This document shows positions 24,334 through 34,026 of a stretch of 39,773 nucleotides of DNA, piece by piece. Numbering within the stretch: the stretch's first letter is position 1; each line of letters starts with the position of its first letter. Position numbers and translations under genes: made by a program. Where the stretch lies: the NCBI GenBank assembly GCA_014237405.1, contig JABZFO010000148.1, forward strand, positions 1-39,773, read 5' to 3'. The notes beneath the pieces are model-generated. The model saw only the letters and a list, made by a program, of their open reading frames with translations. It had not been told where the DNA came from and did no database searches. Source of the stretch: Desulfosarcina sp. Its GTDB lineage: Bacteria; Desulfobacterota; Desulfobacteria; Desulfobacterales; Desulfosarcinaceae.

Positions 24334-25435
24334 TTATAGATCTCAATATGAGAAATACGAATTTATCTCTGGTCAACACGGTGGATACTATCGGCATAAT
24401 TTTATAGATCATGCCTATCTTTATAATCTTTATTTCCCGCCCGAGGCTATTTTTACAAATCTTAAAGATCAAATTCACGATCTTGTTCTGAACTATCCGG
24501 TGGCACAAGATGCCCTTGCTGCGTTGATTGGCAAAATAATTGACCAACCCGCTGAAAGAATTGTTGTGGGCAACGGAGCTGCGGAATTAATAAAAATTGT
24601 ATCCGGCCACATATCAGGCAGTTTAATCGTTCCAGTGCCTTCCTTCAATGAATATGCCAATGCAGCACCTTCAGATCAGGTCGTCGAATTTCCGCTTGAG
24701 TTTCCCTCTTTCCAATTGGATGTAGAAAAATTTGCTGCGGAAGCGATCCGCGTAAAAGCGGATGTAGCTGTTGTAGTAACACCTAACAATCCAACATCCA
24801 TGTTAATTCCTAAGCCCGATCTCATTTGGCTTGCAAGAAAACTGGAAACCCATGACTGCATGCTGATTGTTGACGAGTCATTTTTAGATTTTACAGAGAA
24901 TCCTGATCAAATAAGCCTGCAACAAGAAATCGAAAATTTCCCGAATATAGCAATTTTTAAAAGCATGAGCAAAGCCTACGGTATCTGCGGGCTAAGGATC
25001 GGCTATATGCTGACTGCAAACTCAAAATTTACTGAAGCGGTAAGAAACGGCGTGCATATTTGGAATATTAACGGATTTGCCGAAGCGTTTCTACGGCTCT
25101 TACCCGATTACAAACGTGAATTTATTGAAAGCTGTAAACAAGTTCGAACCGACAGAGACAGGCTGTATAAAAAACTTTATTGTATTGAAGGTATGACTGT
25201 TTTCAAACCTGATGCGAACTTTATTTTCTGTCGTCTGCCGGATAATGTGCAAAGTGCTCCTGCAATTACCAAAAAATTGTTTATTGAACACAATATGTAC
25301 ATAAAAGACTGTGCGGGCAAAACTCAACCGGATTCTGATCGTTATCTTCGGATTGCCAGCCGTACAGAAGAAGAGAATTGTAAATTAGTTGACGCCTTAA
25401 TCGATGTAATGGACTTAAAAAGCGGAGCAGCATAA
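24320..25435 (+). CDS. PLP enzyme of the HisC/CobD type (aminotransferase or phospho-amino acid decarboxylase)
   Basis: A 371-residue fold-type I PLP enzyme. Marks are GNGAAELIKI near 78, VTPNNPTSML near 157, VDESFLDFT near 188 (Asp for the pyridine nitrogen), the Schiff-base Lys in FKSMSKAYGICGLRIGY near 218 and RIASRTEEEN near 348. VDESFLDFT and the overall length recall CobD, which decarboxylates threonine phosphate, as well as histidinol-phosphate aminotransferase. In this operon a decarboxylase making ethanolamine or aminopropanol phosphate for the cytidylyltransferase is attractive, but a transaminase making 2-aminoethylphosphonate is equally possible. The ATG at 24320 overlaps the upstream gene. 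Confidence 0.85.
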   Translation: MSLNNYRSQYEKYEFISGQHGGYYRHNFIDHAYLYNLYFPPEAIFTNLKDQIHDLVLNYPVAQDALAALIGKIIDQPAERIVVGNGAAELIKIVSGHISGSLIVPVPSFNEYANAAPSDQVVEFPLEFPSFQLDVEKFAAEAIRVKADVAVVVTPNNPTSMLIPKPDLIWLARKLETHDCMLIVDESFLDFTENPDQISLQQEIENFPNIAIFKSMSKAYGICGLRIGYMLTANSKFTEAVRNGVHIWNINGFAEAFLRLLPDYKREFIESCKQVRTDRDRLYKKLYCIEGMTVFKPDANFIFCRLPDNVQSAPAITKKLFIEHNMYIKDCAGKTQPDSDRYLRIASRTEEENCKLVDALIDVMDLKSGAA

Positions 25436-25440
25436 AAAGA

Positions 25441-26094
25441 ATGACAAATCCCAAGCCTCAACAACCCCATCAACCCACAATGCTTTCTTTTGCCGGGGAT
25501 CTTCCCAATATCTGTTCGCTTGCAGGCCTGTTATGTGCCGTGCTTGGTATTTACTACGCTATTTTAGGTAATTTCCCTGTTGCGCTAATTGGCGTTCTGT
25601 GGGCTGTTTTATTTGACTGGGCTGATGGAATCATTGCTCGCCAAATGACGGGGCGAACAGATCACCAGCGCGCTTTTGGTGGCCAGTTTGATTCACTGAT
25701 AGATATTGTAAGTTTTGGCGTGTTCCCTGCTATTTTTCTTTTAAGCTATGGTCAGTTCAGTCCATGGTTCCTGCCGGGAGCTTTTCTTCTTGTCGCCACC
25801 AGCGCTATTCGATTGAGTTATTTTAACATTTTCGGCCTGATTGACAATAAAACCTACATGGGGCTGGCATTAGACAACAATGTTATTATTCTTGCTTTTG
25901 TGTTTTTGTTTGAGGGCTTTATTAAGCATACAGTTTTTTCGATAATCCTTTATGCGCTATTGATGTCATTGCTGGTGTTTAATGTAGCCCCTATACGAAC
26001 GCCAAAATTTGCCGGAAAATGGTTTTATGTTCTTATGGGCTACACCTTGGTATTGACAGTTATCTACGGTTGGATGCAGTGGAACAGAGTTTAA
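25441..26094 (+). CDS. CDP-alcohol phosphatidyltransferase (PssA-like membrane enzyme)
   Basis: A 217-residue integral membrane protein with about six hydrophobic segments. The family catalytic motif is present (DWADGIIAR, then GGQFDSLID), with all three catalytic Asp of DGxxAR...GxxxDxxxD, followed by VSFGVFPAI as in phosphatidylserine synthases. The gap between AR and G is 12 residues rather than the usual 8, a small insertion. It transfers a phospho-alcohol between CDP and a lipid or small alcohol. It follows the PLP gene by only 5 bp, so the operon likely builds a lipid head group from the activated product of the first gene. Confidence 0.9.
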   Translation: MTNPKPQQPHQPTMLSFAGDLPNICSLAGLLCAVLGIYYAILGNFPVALIGVLWAVLFDWADGIIARQMTGRTDHQRAFGGQFDSLIDIVSFGVFPAIFLLSYGQFSPWFLPGAFLLVATSAIRLSYFNIFGLIDNKTYMGLALDNNVIILAFVFLFEGFIKHTVFSIILYALLMSLLVFNVAPIRTPKFAGKWFYVLMGYTLVLTVIYGWMQWNRV

Positions 26095-26107
26095 CAAGAT
26101 AAAGTAT

Positions 26108-27379
26108 ATGAACAAATATCGACCACTCAGAAAATGTATATCGATCAATGACAAAGAGTTAATAATTTATGGGACAGATAATTTTTCACAATTCCCGCGA
26201 CGTGATGCATCGGTAAGTTCAAAATGTGACAGAGCACTCCCTGTAGCATGCCGGAACGATCTGGTGGTTTTGCGGGGAAAACTGGACCTCGAGTATCTCA
26301 ACTGGCTGCATTCACATGGTCTTGGACCCGATCATGTTGTCCAATATAATGCTCAGTCAAGGGAGATGACGCTATCGGAACTTATCGTTAATAACCCCGA
26401 ACCCATCAAAAAGATCATTCAGAAGACCGGCAGGAAACCGGTATACGTTCCATGGTTTTCAGCGCATATGGAAACTGAAGCCGCAGAAGCGCTTGGTGCT
26501 GATCTTTTCGGGGCATCTGAATTGGCAACATTAAAGTATAATGACAAGGCGTCTTTTAAGACCATATGCCGCCAATTGGGAATACCTGTTGTTGAAGGCA
26601 AATTGTTCGAAATGTACCCTGAAAATAGTGACAATTGCCTTGAAATGAAAAAGTTGATTAACAGCTATCTGTCAACATACAAAACTGTTATTATCCGCGG
26701 AACTCTGGGTGAAGCCGGTATATCGTTATACAAAACAGAAGGCAATGATATTTCTAACTTGTATCGGCAAATAGTAGATAGCGGCGAAAAGGTGGTTATC
26801 ATTGAGCCTTTCCTGAATGTTTTTTCTTCTCCGACCGATCAATGGGTAATTGGAAGAGATGGAAAAATAACACCGCTTGGAATGCGGGATCAAATATGCG
26901 CAAGCGGCATGGTACATATAGGTACCCTCAAAGGAGGAAAAACTTCACCAGACGTTTCAAACACCATCACTAAGACATCGATTAAAATTGTAAACAATAT
27001 GGCTGAATGCGGATATAGGGGTGTAGCCGGTATCGATTATATTGTGTCGGATGAGGGCATCTTTCCCGTTGAAAATAACGCTCGTTTTAATGGTTCCTCT
27101 TATGTGAGCATGATTGTAGATAACATTGAAGAATTGAGTTCTCCCATTCCATACTGGAAATTCATAAAGATCAAGACCGCTCCATGTTCATTTCTTGCGC
27201 TCACTGAACGTATTAAACCAGTTCTTTATGACGGCAAGAAGTTAAATTCCGTTTTTCCTTATAACTGCGACAAATTACCGCTTTCCGGTGATTTTGCCGT
27301 TGTGCTCTTAGCCGAGGATATGGATATGATTTTCAACATTGAAGAATCATTGAAAGAAATGGGGGTTAAAAGGGACTGA
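26108..27379 (+). CDS. ATP-grasp ligase
   Basis: A 423-residue ATP-dependent carboxylate-amine (or similar) ligase. The pre-ATP-grasp part covers about 1-150. The ATP-grasp core includes LKYNDKASFKTICRQLGIPV near 140 (two pieces), VIIRGTLGEAGISLYK near 195, VIIEPFLNV near 230, and the metal site GYRGVAGIDYIV with PVENNARFNGSSY near 305-330. It may couple an amino acid or acid to the amino group of the head group made by its neighbours, giving an aminoacylated lipid or a peptide-like product. That role is inference from operon position only; no homologue of known substrate is recognised. Confidence 0.85.
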   Translation: MNKYRPLRKCISINDKELIIYGTDNFSQFPRRDASVSSKCDRALPVACRNDLVVLRGKLDLEYLNWLHSHGLGPDHVVQYNAQSREMTLSELIVNNPEPIKKIIQKTGRKPVYVPWFSAHMETEAAEALGADLFGASELATLKYNDKASFKTICRQLGIPVVEGKLFEMYPENSDNCLEMKKLINSYLSTYKTVIIRGTLGEAGISLYKTEGNDISNLYRQIVDSGEKVVIIEPFLNVFSSPTDQWVIGRDGKITPLGMRDQICASGMVHIGTLKGGKTSPDVSNTITKTSIKIVNNMAECGYRGVAGIDYIVSDEGIFPVENNARFNGSSYVSMIVDNIEELSSPIPYWKFIKIKTAPCSFLALTERIKPVLYDGKKLNSVFPYNCDKLPLSGDFAVVLLAEDMDMIFNIEESLKEMGVKRD

Positions 27380-27497
27380 TCAAACCTATATACCAAGAAA
27401 TTGGCCTATGGGAGAATTCATGATCAGATGATAAGCAATCAGTGAACTGCTGAAGAAAGGCTTCTGAAGCGCAGAAGAATGTATAACGGTGTTAAAA

Positions 27498-27850
27498 ATG
27501 CCTGAGAAATCTGATATTGAAGCATTGAAAACAACTGTTGCCAAGTTGAAACGCAAAATATCCGGACTTAAACGCTTAAACGCGACACTGACTGCGGAGA
27601 AGAAAATCCTGGACGAGATCGGCGAATTGCCATTGGAGCTGCAGAAAAAACTACTCAGGGTCCTTCAGGAGGGCGAGTTTGAACGGCTGGGCAGCTCTCT
27701 GGTGAGGCGCACCAATGTTCGCGTTACAGTGGCGACGAATCGAAACCTTGAAGCGAGTGTCGGCAAGGGACGATTCAGAAAGGATCTTTGGTATCGCCTA
27801 TTTCTTTCCTGTTTCCCGTATACGGGTGAAAGATGTTCCAAATATCATTG
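27498..27850 (+). pseudogene. Collapsed copy of the PAS/sigma-54 activator (in-frame 744-bp deletion)
   Basis: The first 38 residues ([15 protein letters not shown]) match the start of the intact regulator at 34718. The frame then jumps to its AAA+ Walker B region ([35 protein letters not shown]). The join at 27609-27619 coincides with an 11-bp near-repeat of the intact gene (34829-34839 and 35573-35583), and those are exactly 744 bp apart. The PAS domain, Walker A and GAFTGA are gone. Similarity fades after about 27797, and the open frame runs to 27935 into the end of the convergent efflux gene. It cannot be a working activator. Confidence 0.85.
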
Positions 27851-27890
27851 GCCAAATTTAACTGGAAACTACCGGTTTGTCATTGTGCCG

Positions 27891-29303
27891 TTACAGGGCG
27901 GGTGCATCCCAGCCGCCACCGATGGCTTTGTATAGGCGGATCAAATTGGACGTCACCTCTGCATCGCTGGTGGCCAGGTTGTCTTGCTGGATAAACAGGG
28001 TCCGCTGGGTATCGAGCACATAGTTGAAATCGCGCAATCCACCCCGGTAAAGTTCACTCGCCATGTCAACGGCTTCGAGGGAGGCGGCCACGGCTTTTTT
28101 GAGCTCCTCGCGTCGATCCAGCTCACGGGCATAGGCGACGATGGCGTTTTCCACATCCTTCAAGGCGGTCAGCACTGACTTTTCATAGACAAGCAGAGCC
28201 TGCTGCTGGCGTTCGTTCTGGACTTCGATATTGTTGCGGACACTTCCCGCATTGAAAATATTCCATTTAAAAGAGGGTCCCACACTCAGGGCCCGGCTCA
28301 GGGCCGTGAATAAATTGGTCGTATCGGTGGCACTGAACGACAAGCTTCCGGTTAACTGGAAACGCGGATATAATTCGGCCACGGCCACGCCCACCCGGGC
28401 GGTCTGGGCGGCCAGTTCACGTTCGGCCTGGCGGATGTCGGGGCGTCTGCGCATGAGATCCGCCGGTATGCCGATGGCTATTTCCGCCGGGGCCACCGGA
28501 ACCGGCTCGGACTGCGCCAACATGACGTTGACTTCTCCCGGTTTTTCCCCGATCAATACGGAGAGGCGGTTCATGGCATGTTGCAAGCCGGTTTTAAGGG
28601 GCGGGATCTTGGCCCGGGTGGCGGCCAGATTGGATTCGGCCTGGCGCAGATCCAACCGGTTGGCAAGCTCGGCGTCAAATCGTGCCTGGACGATATCCAG
28701 GGTTTCCTGCTGCAGTTCCACGTTGGCTTCGGCAAAGCTCAATCGACCCTGGAAAGAGCGAACCTCGACATAATTGAGGGCCACCTCGGACAGCAGGGTC
28801 ACCTGGACGCTTCTCAGGTTTTCGATTCGGGCTTCCATGTCCGCCGAGGAAGCCTCAACCGAGCGCTGGACCCGACCAAAAAAATCGAGTTCCCAGGCCG
28901 CGTCGAACCCGGCGGAATAGAGCTCATCGGACGGGGCGTCCCCGCGCTTTTCGACTGCGGAGGCCCCGGATACATCCAGCGTTGGAAAACGTTGGGCACC
29001 GGCAATTCCACGTTGGGCCCGGGCTTCACGCACGCGGGAGCGTGCCTGGTCCAGATCGAGGTTGCCTGAAAGGGCACGTTCCACCAGCCCATCCAGTAAG
29101 GGGTCTTGCAGATGGCGCCACCACTGGCTGACATTCGCCTCCGATGGAACAATGCCTGCTTCCATTGCCTCCTGCCAGTAATCCATTTCCGAGGGCTTTT
29201 CCGGGGGCGCGTAATCGGGCCCTACGGCGCAACCCATCAGCGCCGCCACGAGAATAATCAATATCAACATCATCGATGGAAAGCGAGTTCGCGAAACATT
29301 CAT
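27891..29303 (-). CDS. RND efflux outer-membrane factor (NodT/OprM-type lipoprotein)
   Basis: A 470-residue TolC-family channel. A lipoprotein signal ends in [10 protein letters not shown], giving a lipid-anchored Cys. Two homologous halves carry the long coiled-coil hairpins: [18 protein letters not shown] and [20 protein letters not shown] in the first, [20 protein letters not shown] and [15 protein letters not shown] in the second. I take ATG 29303 because GAGGA lies 8 nt before it; a GTG at 29318 overlapping the pump stop is the alternative. Last gene of the efflux operon; it forms the exit duct. Confidence 0.94.
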   Translation of the reverse strand: MNVSRTRFPSMMLILIILVAALMGCAVGPDYAPPEKPSEMDYWQEAMEAGIVPSEANVSQWWRHLQDPLLDGLVERALSGNLDLDQARSRVREARAQRGIAGAQRFPTLDVSGASAVEKRGDAPSDELYSAGFDAAWELDFFGRVQRSVEASSADMEARIENLRSVQVTLLSEVALNYVEVRSFQGRLSFAEANVELQQETLDIVQARFDAELANRLDLRQAESNLAATRAKIPPLKTGLQHAMNRLSVLIGEKPGEVNVMLAQSEPVPVAPAEIAIGIPADLMRRRPDIRQAERELAAQTARVGVAVAELYPRFQLTGSLSFSATDTTNLFTALSRALSVGPSFKWNIFNAGSVRNNIEVQNERQQQALLVYEKSVLTALKDVENAIVAYARELDRREELKKAVAASLEAVDMASELYRGGLRDFNYVLDTQRTLFIQQDNLATSDAEVTSNLIRLYKAIGGGWDAPAL

Positions 29304-29314
29304 GGATTTAATCC

Positions 29315-32300
29315 TCACTCTAAAATAGCGGCAGTCGCAGGTTCTTCCAGTGATCCTTTTTCCGGACCCGAGATTTTGTGTCTAAGCAAGCCCAGATCAC
29401 CCAAAATCACGTACAAACAGGGAATGACCAAAATCACCAGTACGGTGGACGCCATCAGCCCGAAGGCGGTACTGGTGACCAGGGGAATTAAAATCTGCGC
29501 CTGCAGGCTTTTTTCGAACAGCAAGGGCAGGAGACCGGCAATGGTGGTGGCCGAGGTCAACAACACCGCCCGAAAGCGACTCCGGCTGGCCTCGGCGGCG
29601 GCGGTATGCAGGTCTTTTCCCCTGGCCATGGCATTTTTCAAAAACACCACCAGTAAAATGGAGTCGTTGACCACGATACCCGCCAGCGCAATGAATCCCA
29701 GAATACTGGGAGTGCTGAGCTGCACGCCCATCAGGACATGCCCCCAGATCACACCGATCAGGGCAAAGGGAATGGCCACCATGACGATCAGCGGCTCGGT
29801 ATAGCTGCGGAACTGGAAACTGAGCAGGAAAAAGACGCCCACCATGCCGATGAGCAGCGCCCGTTGCATCGATTTTTGCGTGATCTGCCCCTCCGCGGTC
29901 TCACCGGCAATGGTGACATTGATGTCCGGGTATTTTTGATTGAATGTAGCTAAAAATGTATTGCCAAACAGACCCATCAGTTCAGCGGTATTGGCCACCC
30001 GCGCATCCACGTCTCCTCGCAAGGTAATGGCCCGCATCCCATCGAATCTTGCCACCCGCGACCACCCCTGGCCTTGTTCCCAGTGCACCAGAGTGGTTAA
30101 GGGAATCTGGCGACCATCTGAGAGTGTCACATCGAAATATTCCAGGTCCGCCAGGCTGTCCTGGTCCTTAGCGGCCGTACGTACATAGATTTCGTAGGAT
30201 TCCGGGCCCACCTGAATTTCATCGGCAATCACACCATGGAAGCTGGCCCGCAGCTGCTGGGCAACGTCATCGGCTTTGATTCCGTAAGTAGTAGCACCCT
30301 TGCGCAACCGCAGCCGCAGTTCGGGTTTACCGGGGCGTAAATCCTCGGCCAGATTCGAAACACCTTCAAATTGCTCGAACCAGGCTTTCACTTCCGTGAT
30401 GGCCTGACGCATGCGCCCGATCTCTTTTCCGCGCAGCCGGATTTCAATGTCCCGACCCCCGGGACCAACGGCCATCTCGGTCAGCGTTAGACTGATGAGA
30501 TTGGGTATCGGCCCGATTTCCTTGCGCCAGGCCGCGATGTAGTCGTCTATGCGTCCGAAGCGTTTCTCGGCACTCAACAGATCCACGATCACCGTGGCCA
30601 CATGAGGCCCATTTTCATATGCATCCTTGTTCTGGTTGAACTGCACGCTGGCATTCAGCACCAAATTTTGTTGTTCCGGCTGTAGCGACTTGAACCGGTC
30701 GTTCATCTTTTCAAGGGCCTCGAGCAGGCGATCCACGGCCGCCTCGGTGCGGTAGAGCGGCGTTCCCTGGGGCATCAGTAAGCGGGCGGCAATGACATCG
30801 CCTTCAAGCTCGGGAAATCCCTGCATCTTGATTTTCCCCGATGCCAGCATGCCCACCGACAGGATGAAAACGGCAATCACCGATCCGACAAACAAATAGC
30901 GCCATCGAATAAGCACGTCGACAGTTTTTCCCACCACCTGCTCTCGCACCCAGGCCAATGCGCGTTCAATCCTGCGCCGCAAGCCGGTGGCCCGGTCCGG
31001 ATCGTGACCGTGCAAGGCATGGCCCAGGTGGCAGGGCAGAATTAGGAAAGCTTCAACCAGGCTGACGGCCATCACCAGAATGAGAATCATCGGGATCACC
31101 TTAAGTACCTGACCCATTTCGCCCTTGATGAACGCCAGCGGCCCCAGTATGCAGATGGTCGTAATAAAAGAAGATATGACCCCAGCCGCCACTTCCCGGG
31201 TACCATCCACGGTCGACTGTAGCGCGGACTTGCCACGCTGGCGATGGGTCGAGATATTTTCGGCGATGACAATGGCATCATCCATCATCAGACCCAAGCC
31301 CAGTAAAAGCCCCACCAGGGTCAACATATTGATGGTTAAATCCAAATAGGGCAAAAAATAAAAAGCGCCCAAAAATGTTGCAGGCAGCCCCATGACCACC
31401 CAAAATGAAACCCGAAAGCTGAAAAACAGCCACATGGTCAGAAATACCAGCAACAAGCCCTGCCACCCGTTGGTGATCAGCATATCGATCCGATCGGCCA
31501 GTATCACGGACTGGTCCTGGGTGATGATCAGCTCTGCCTGGGGCTGGCGCCGGCGTTCTTCATCGATAAATGCCTTGGCCTTATCGGCCACCCGAATCGT
31601 ATCCTGGGATTTGGTTTTATTGATGCGCAGGATGGCGGTGCGCCGGCCGTCCATCATGATCTTGTCCTCATCGAGTTCGAAACGGTCGGTGACCCTGCCG
31701 ATATCCCCGAGACGTACTTCGGCACCCTTCTGGTCGGCCAGGATGACGATCTCTTCGAGTTGCAACGGCGACCGGCGGCGGTCCACGAACCGGATCATGA
31801 TATCCCGCTGCCCGGTCTCGATGGCGCCGGCGGGCAGATCTGTGTTTTGCTGCCGAACAATCTCGGCTACCTGGGGCACACTCAAATCGAACCGCCGCAG
31901 TGCGTCGGCCGAAAGCTCTACCAGCAACTGGTGATCGGAAAACCCCTCGATATCGACCAGGGACAGGCCAATTTCCTTTAACCGGGCCTTGAGATCCTCG
32001 CAATAGGCCTTTAGATCCCGGACACTCATGGGACCTGAAACCAGGATGGACAACACCAGGTCTGTTTTACCCAGTTCGGTGATCACCGGGTCTTCCACTT
32101 GGTCCGGAAAATCGTCAATGGCGTCGACCGCCTTCTCGATATCGCTTAAAAAAGTTTGAAACTTGCCGTTTTCCGCCATCTTCACGGTCACCGCAGCCAC
32201 CCCTTCGCGGGCATCGGAGCGGATCTCCTTGACATACTCGATTCCGTCCAGGGCGTCTTCCAGCCTGAGGCACACCGCCTCTTCCACCTCTTCGGCACCG

Positions 32301-32455
32301 GCACCGGGATAGAGGGCCCGGATTTCAACCTCGCTGGATGAGAAATCGGGCATGGTCTCGCGTCGAATACTGGGCAGTGCCAATATTCCGATGACCCAAA
32401 AGAGGGCCATCAGAAGGTTGGCCGCCGTGGGATGGCGGGCGAAAAATTTGATCAT
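29315..32455 (-). CDS. RND-family efflux pump (AcrB/MexB-like inner-membrane transporter)
   Basis: A 1046-residue proton-driven pump with the twelve-helix RND plan. Visible are the N-terminal helix after MIKFFARHPTAANLLMAL, two large periplasmic loops, and the helix-4 block GLLLGLGLMMDDAIVIAENI near 385-404 (written in two parts: LGLGLMMDDAIV, AIVIAENI) that contains the paired acidic residues needed for proton relay. FIALAGIVVNDSILLVVFL lies in the second half. It overlaps the adaptor gene (ATGA) and precedes the outer-membrane factor. Substrates cannot be read from sequence; a MarR regulator and conserved acidic relay suggest drug, bile-like or aromatic compound export. Confidence 0.95.
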   Translation of the reverse strand: MIKFFARHPTAANLLMALFWVIGILALPSIRRETMPDFSSSEVEIRALYPGAGAEEVEEAVCLRLEDALDGIEYVKEIRSDAREGVAAVTVKMAENGKFQTFLSDIEKAVDAIDDFPDQVEDPVITELGKTDLVLSILVSGPMSVRDLKAYCEDLKARLKEIGLSLVDIEGFSDHQLLVELSADALRRFDLSVPQVAEIVRQQNTDLPAGAIETGQRDIMIRFVDRRRSPLQLEEIVILADQKGAEVRLGDIGRVTDRFELDEDKIMMDGRRTAILRINKTKSQDTIRVADKAKAFIDEERRRQPQAELIITQDQSVILADRIDMLITNGWQGLLLVFLTMWLFFSFRVSFWVVMGLPATFLGAFYFLPYLDLTINMLTLVGLLLGLGLMMDDAIVIAENISTHRQRGKSALQSTVDGTREVAAGVISSFITTICILGPLAFIKGEMGQVLKVIPMILILVMAVSLVEAFLILPCHLGHALHGHDPDRATGLRRRIERALAWVREQVVGKTVDVLIRWRYLFVGSVIAVFILSVGMLASGKIKMQGFPELEGDVIAARLLMPQGTPLYRTEAAVDRLLEALEKMNDRFKSLQPEQQNLVLNASVQFNQNKDAYENGPHVATVIVDLLSAEKRFGRIDDYIAAWRKEIGPIPNLISLTLTEMAVGPGGRDIEIRLRGKEIGRMRQAITEVKAWFEQFEGVSNLAEDLRPGKPELRLRLRKGATTYGIKADDVAQQLRASFHGVIADEIQVGPESYEIYVRTAAKDQDSLADLEYFDVTLSDGRQIPLTTLVHWEQGQGWSRVARFDGMRAITLRGDVDARVANTAELMGLFGNTFLATFNQKYPDINVTIAGETAEGQITQKSMQRALLIGMVGVFFLLSFQFRSYTEPLIVMVAIPFALIGVIWGHVLMGVQLSTPSILGFIALAGIVVNDSILLVVFLKNAMARGKDLHTAAAEASRSRFRAVLLTSATTIAGLLPLLFEKSLQAQILIPLVTSTAFGLMASTVLVILVIPCLYVILGDLGLLRHKISGPEKGSLEEPATAAILE

Positions 32456-33825
32456 CTCAGCCCCTCCCTCGCCTGGGCCTCGGCCTGGAGGCGCTGTTGG
32501 AGTATGTCATCATGAACCGGCTCGATCCGCATCCCCGTAATCGCGGGCGATGGATCGGAAACGATCAGTGTTTCGCCCCCCTCCAATCCACCGGCCAGAC
32601 AGTAGAAATTAGACTGGGCAAACGCGACTTGCACCTGTTGACGCCGCAGCCGGTTTTGTTCGTCGACCAGGAACACCGTATTGCCGTCATGCAAGCTGGA
32701 TCGGGGGATAATGACACTGTCCGGGCGGACAGGGGCCTGCAGCTCCACCTCGCAAAACATGCCGCGGCTAAGCGGCGGGCGGATGCCGGGGATGATCTTT
32801 TCATAGGGGCGATCCACCGCCACCACTACGCTTACCGCCCGTGTCCGGGAATCAACCCCTTCGCGGATGCGGGTAAAATAGGCGTCCCACTCCGCACTCA
32901 AGTCGCCGCCCTGATAGCGGACCGTCACCTTGAAATTAAAGTGGCCGCGCATTTGCTCCATGTCAAGGTTCAGGTTGAATTCCCGACGTTGAGTCGGGGT
33001 AAACAGCTTATGCAATTGTTCGCCCCGAAACTGGGCTACGACTTCCGTGACCGCGATGCCAAGGGCTTCAAACAGGGATTCACCGGCCGAGAGATATTGT
33101 CCCTCCTGGATGTTGACCTCGGCCAGCCGGCAGTCGAAAGGCGCTTTGATCGACACTTTTCCAAGATTCAGGCGAGCCTGTTCCAGATCCGCCTCACTGA
33201 CTGCCAGATTGGCGTTCATCAACTGCCTCTCGGAAGGCATTAAGGCCAGGGTGTTTTTCAGCTTCTGAATATTTTGGCGCTGGGTGAGGACAGTGCGCTT
33301 CTCGCGATCAACTTCATCGCCGGAAATGGCTCTTTTTTCCCTGGCCGTCTGTTTCCGTTTGAGGGATTGCTCAGCCAGGGCCAGGGAGCGCTGTTCAATG
33401 TCTATTGAAGCCCGGGTATTTTGCTCCTCCACATCCAACTCCGACAACTGGGCCCTGATCTGGCGGATACCGGCTTCCAGGCCGGCCACCGCCAATTTAT
33501 ACTCGGTGGAATCGATTTCAATTAATAGGTCACCGTTGGAAATAAATGCCCCTGATTTAAGCTCCGGGTGAACCTCCACCACACGGCCTTTTACCTCCGC
33601 CATGGCCCGCCAGATCCTTCCGGGTTCGGCCACTCCAAAGCCGATAGCACGTGGAATCAAATCCGTCCTGGGCACCTTGATCACACGCATGGTTCGTACG
33701 GATTCGTGTATCTCTTTTTGTTGGGGTTCTTCTTTGTCGGCCACCCAGGTGACGACGATCAGAAGAGCGAGGGCAATCGGTATAGCGGCCAGCAGCTTAC
33801 CAACATGATGTTTTAAACTTTTCAT
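32452..33825 (-). CDS. RND efflux periplasmic adaptor (HlyD/AcrA family)
   Basis: A 457-residue membrane-fusion protein. One N-terminal helix (LLAAIPIALALLIVVTWVA) is followed by lipoyl half GRVVEVHPELKSGAFISNGD near 90, a coiled-coil hairpin (about 125-215, with EEQNTRASIDIEQRSLALAE) and the second lipoyl half APFDCRLAEVNIQEGQYLSAGE near 240. Beta-barrel and membrane-proximal domains follow (RGMFCEVELQ, SVIIPRSSLHDGNTVFLV). I start it at ATG 33825; a TTG at 33858 in frame would add residues inside the operator. First gene of the efflux operon, divergent from the MarR gene. Confidence 0.94.
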   Translation of the reverse strand: MKSLKHHVGKLLAAIPIALALLIVVTWVADKEEPQQKEIHESVRTMRVIKVPRTDLIPRAIGFGVAEPGRIWRAMAEVKGRVVEVHPELKSGAFISNGDLLIEIDSTEYKLAVAGLEAGIRQIRAQLSELDVEEQNTRASIDIEQRSLALAEQSLKRKQTAREKRAISGDEVDREKRTVLTQRQNIQKLKNTLALMPSERQLMNANLAVSEADLEQARLNLGKVSIKAPFDCRLAEVNIQEGQYLSAGESLFEALGIAVTEVVAQFRGEQLHKLFTPTQRREFNLNLDMEQMRGHFNFKVTVRYQGGDLSAEWDAYFTRIREGVDSRTRAVSVVVAVDRPYEKIIPGIRPPLSRGMFCEVELQAPVRPDSVIIPRSSLHDGNTVFLVDEQNRLRRQQVQVAFAQSNFYCLAGGLEGGETLIVSDPSPAITGMRIEPVHDDILQQRLQAEAQAREGLR

Positions 33826-33846
33826 TTCATCGTCCAGTTTATATTG

Positions 33847-33858
33847 TTGCAATTGCAA
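33847..33858. promoter_or_regulatory. MarR-type operator 1 (TTGCAATTGCAA)
   Basis: A perfect 12-bp palindrome lies 22 bp upstream of the adaptor start, in the region between divergent efflux and marR genes. Its TTGCAA half-site recurs in operator 2. Confidence 0.75.
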
Positions 33859-33880
33859 TCATTGTACACTATAATTTTGC

Positions 33881-33899
33881 ATTTGCAAGTGTTGCAAAT
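33881..33899. promoter_or_regulatory. MarR-type operator 2 (ATTTGCAA-GTG-TTGCAAAT)
   Basis: A perfect inverted repeat with 8-nt arms and a 3-nt spacer, centred 37-38 bp from operator 1. Length and symmetry fit a winged-helix MarR dimer. Together the pair should let the repressor silence both the efflux operon and its own gene. Confidence 0.8.
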
Positions 33900-34026
33900 A
33901 AAATAATTGGCCCTATATTTCTCATAATCGCGAATACCGGTGGCGCAGCGCTCGTCTTTACTCATATTACACTTCCTGAGTAAAACTCGAAGATATACCG
34001 ACTGGACGAATTTAACAGGTAAAAGA

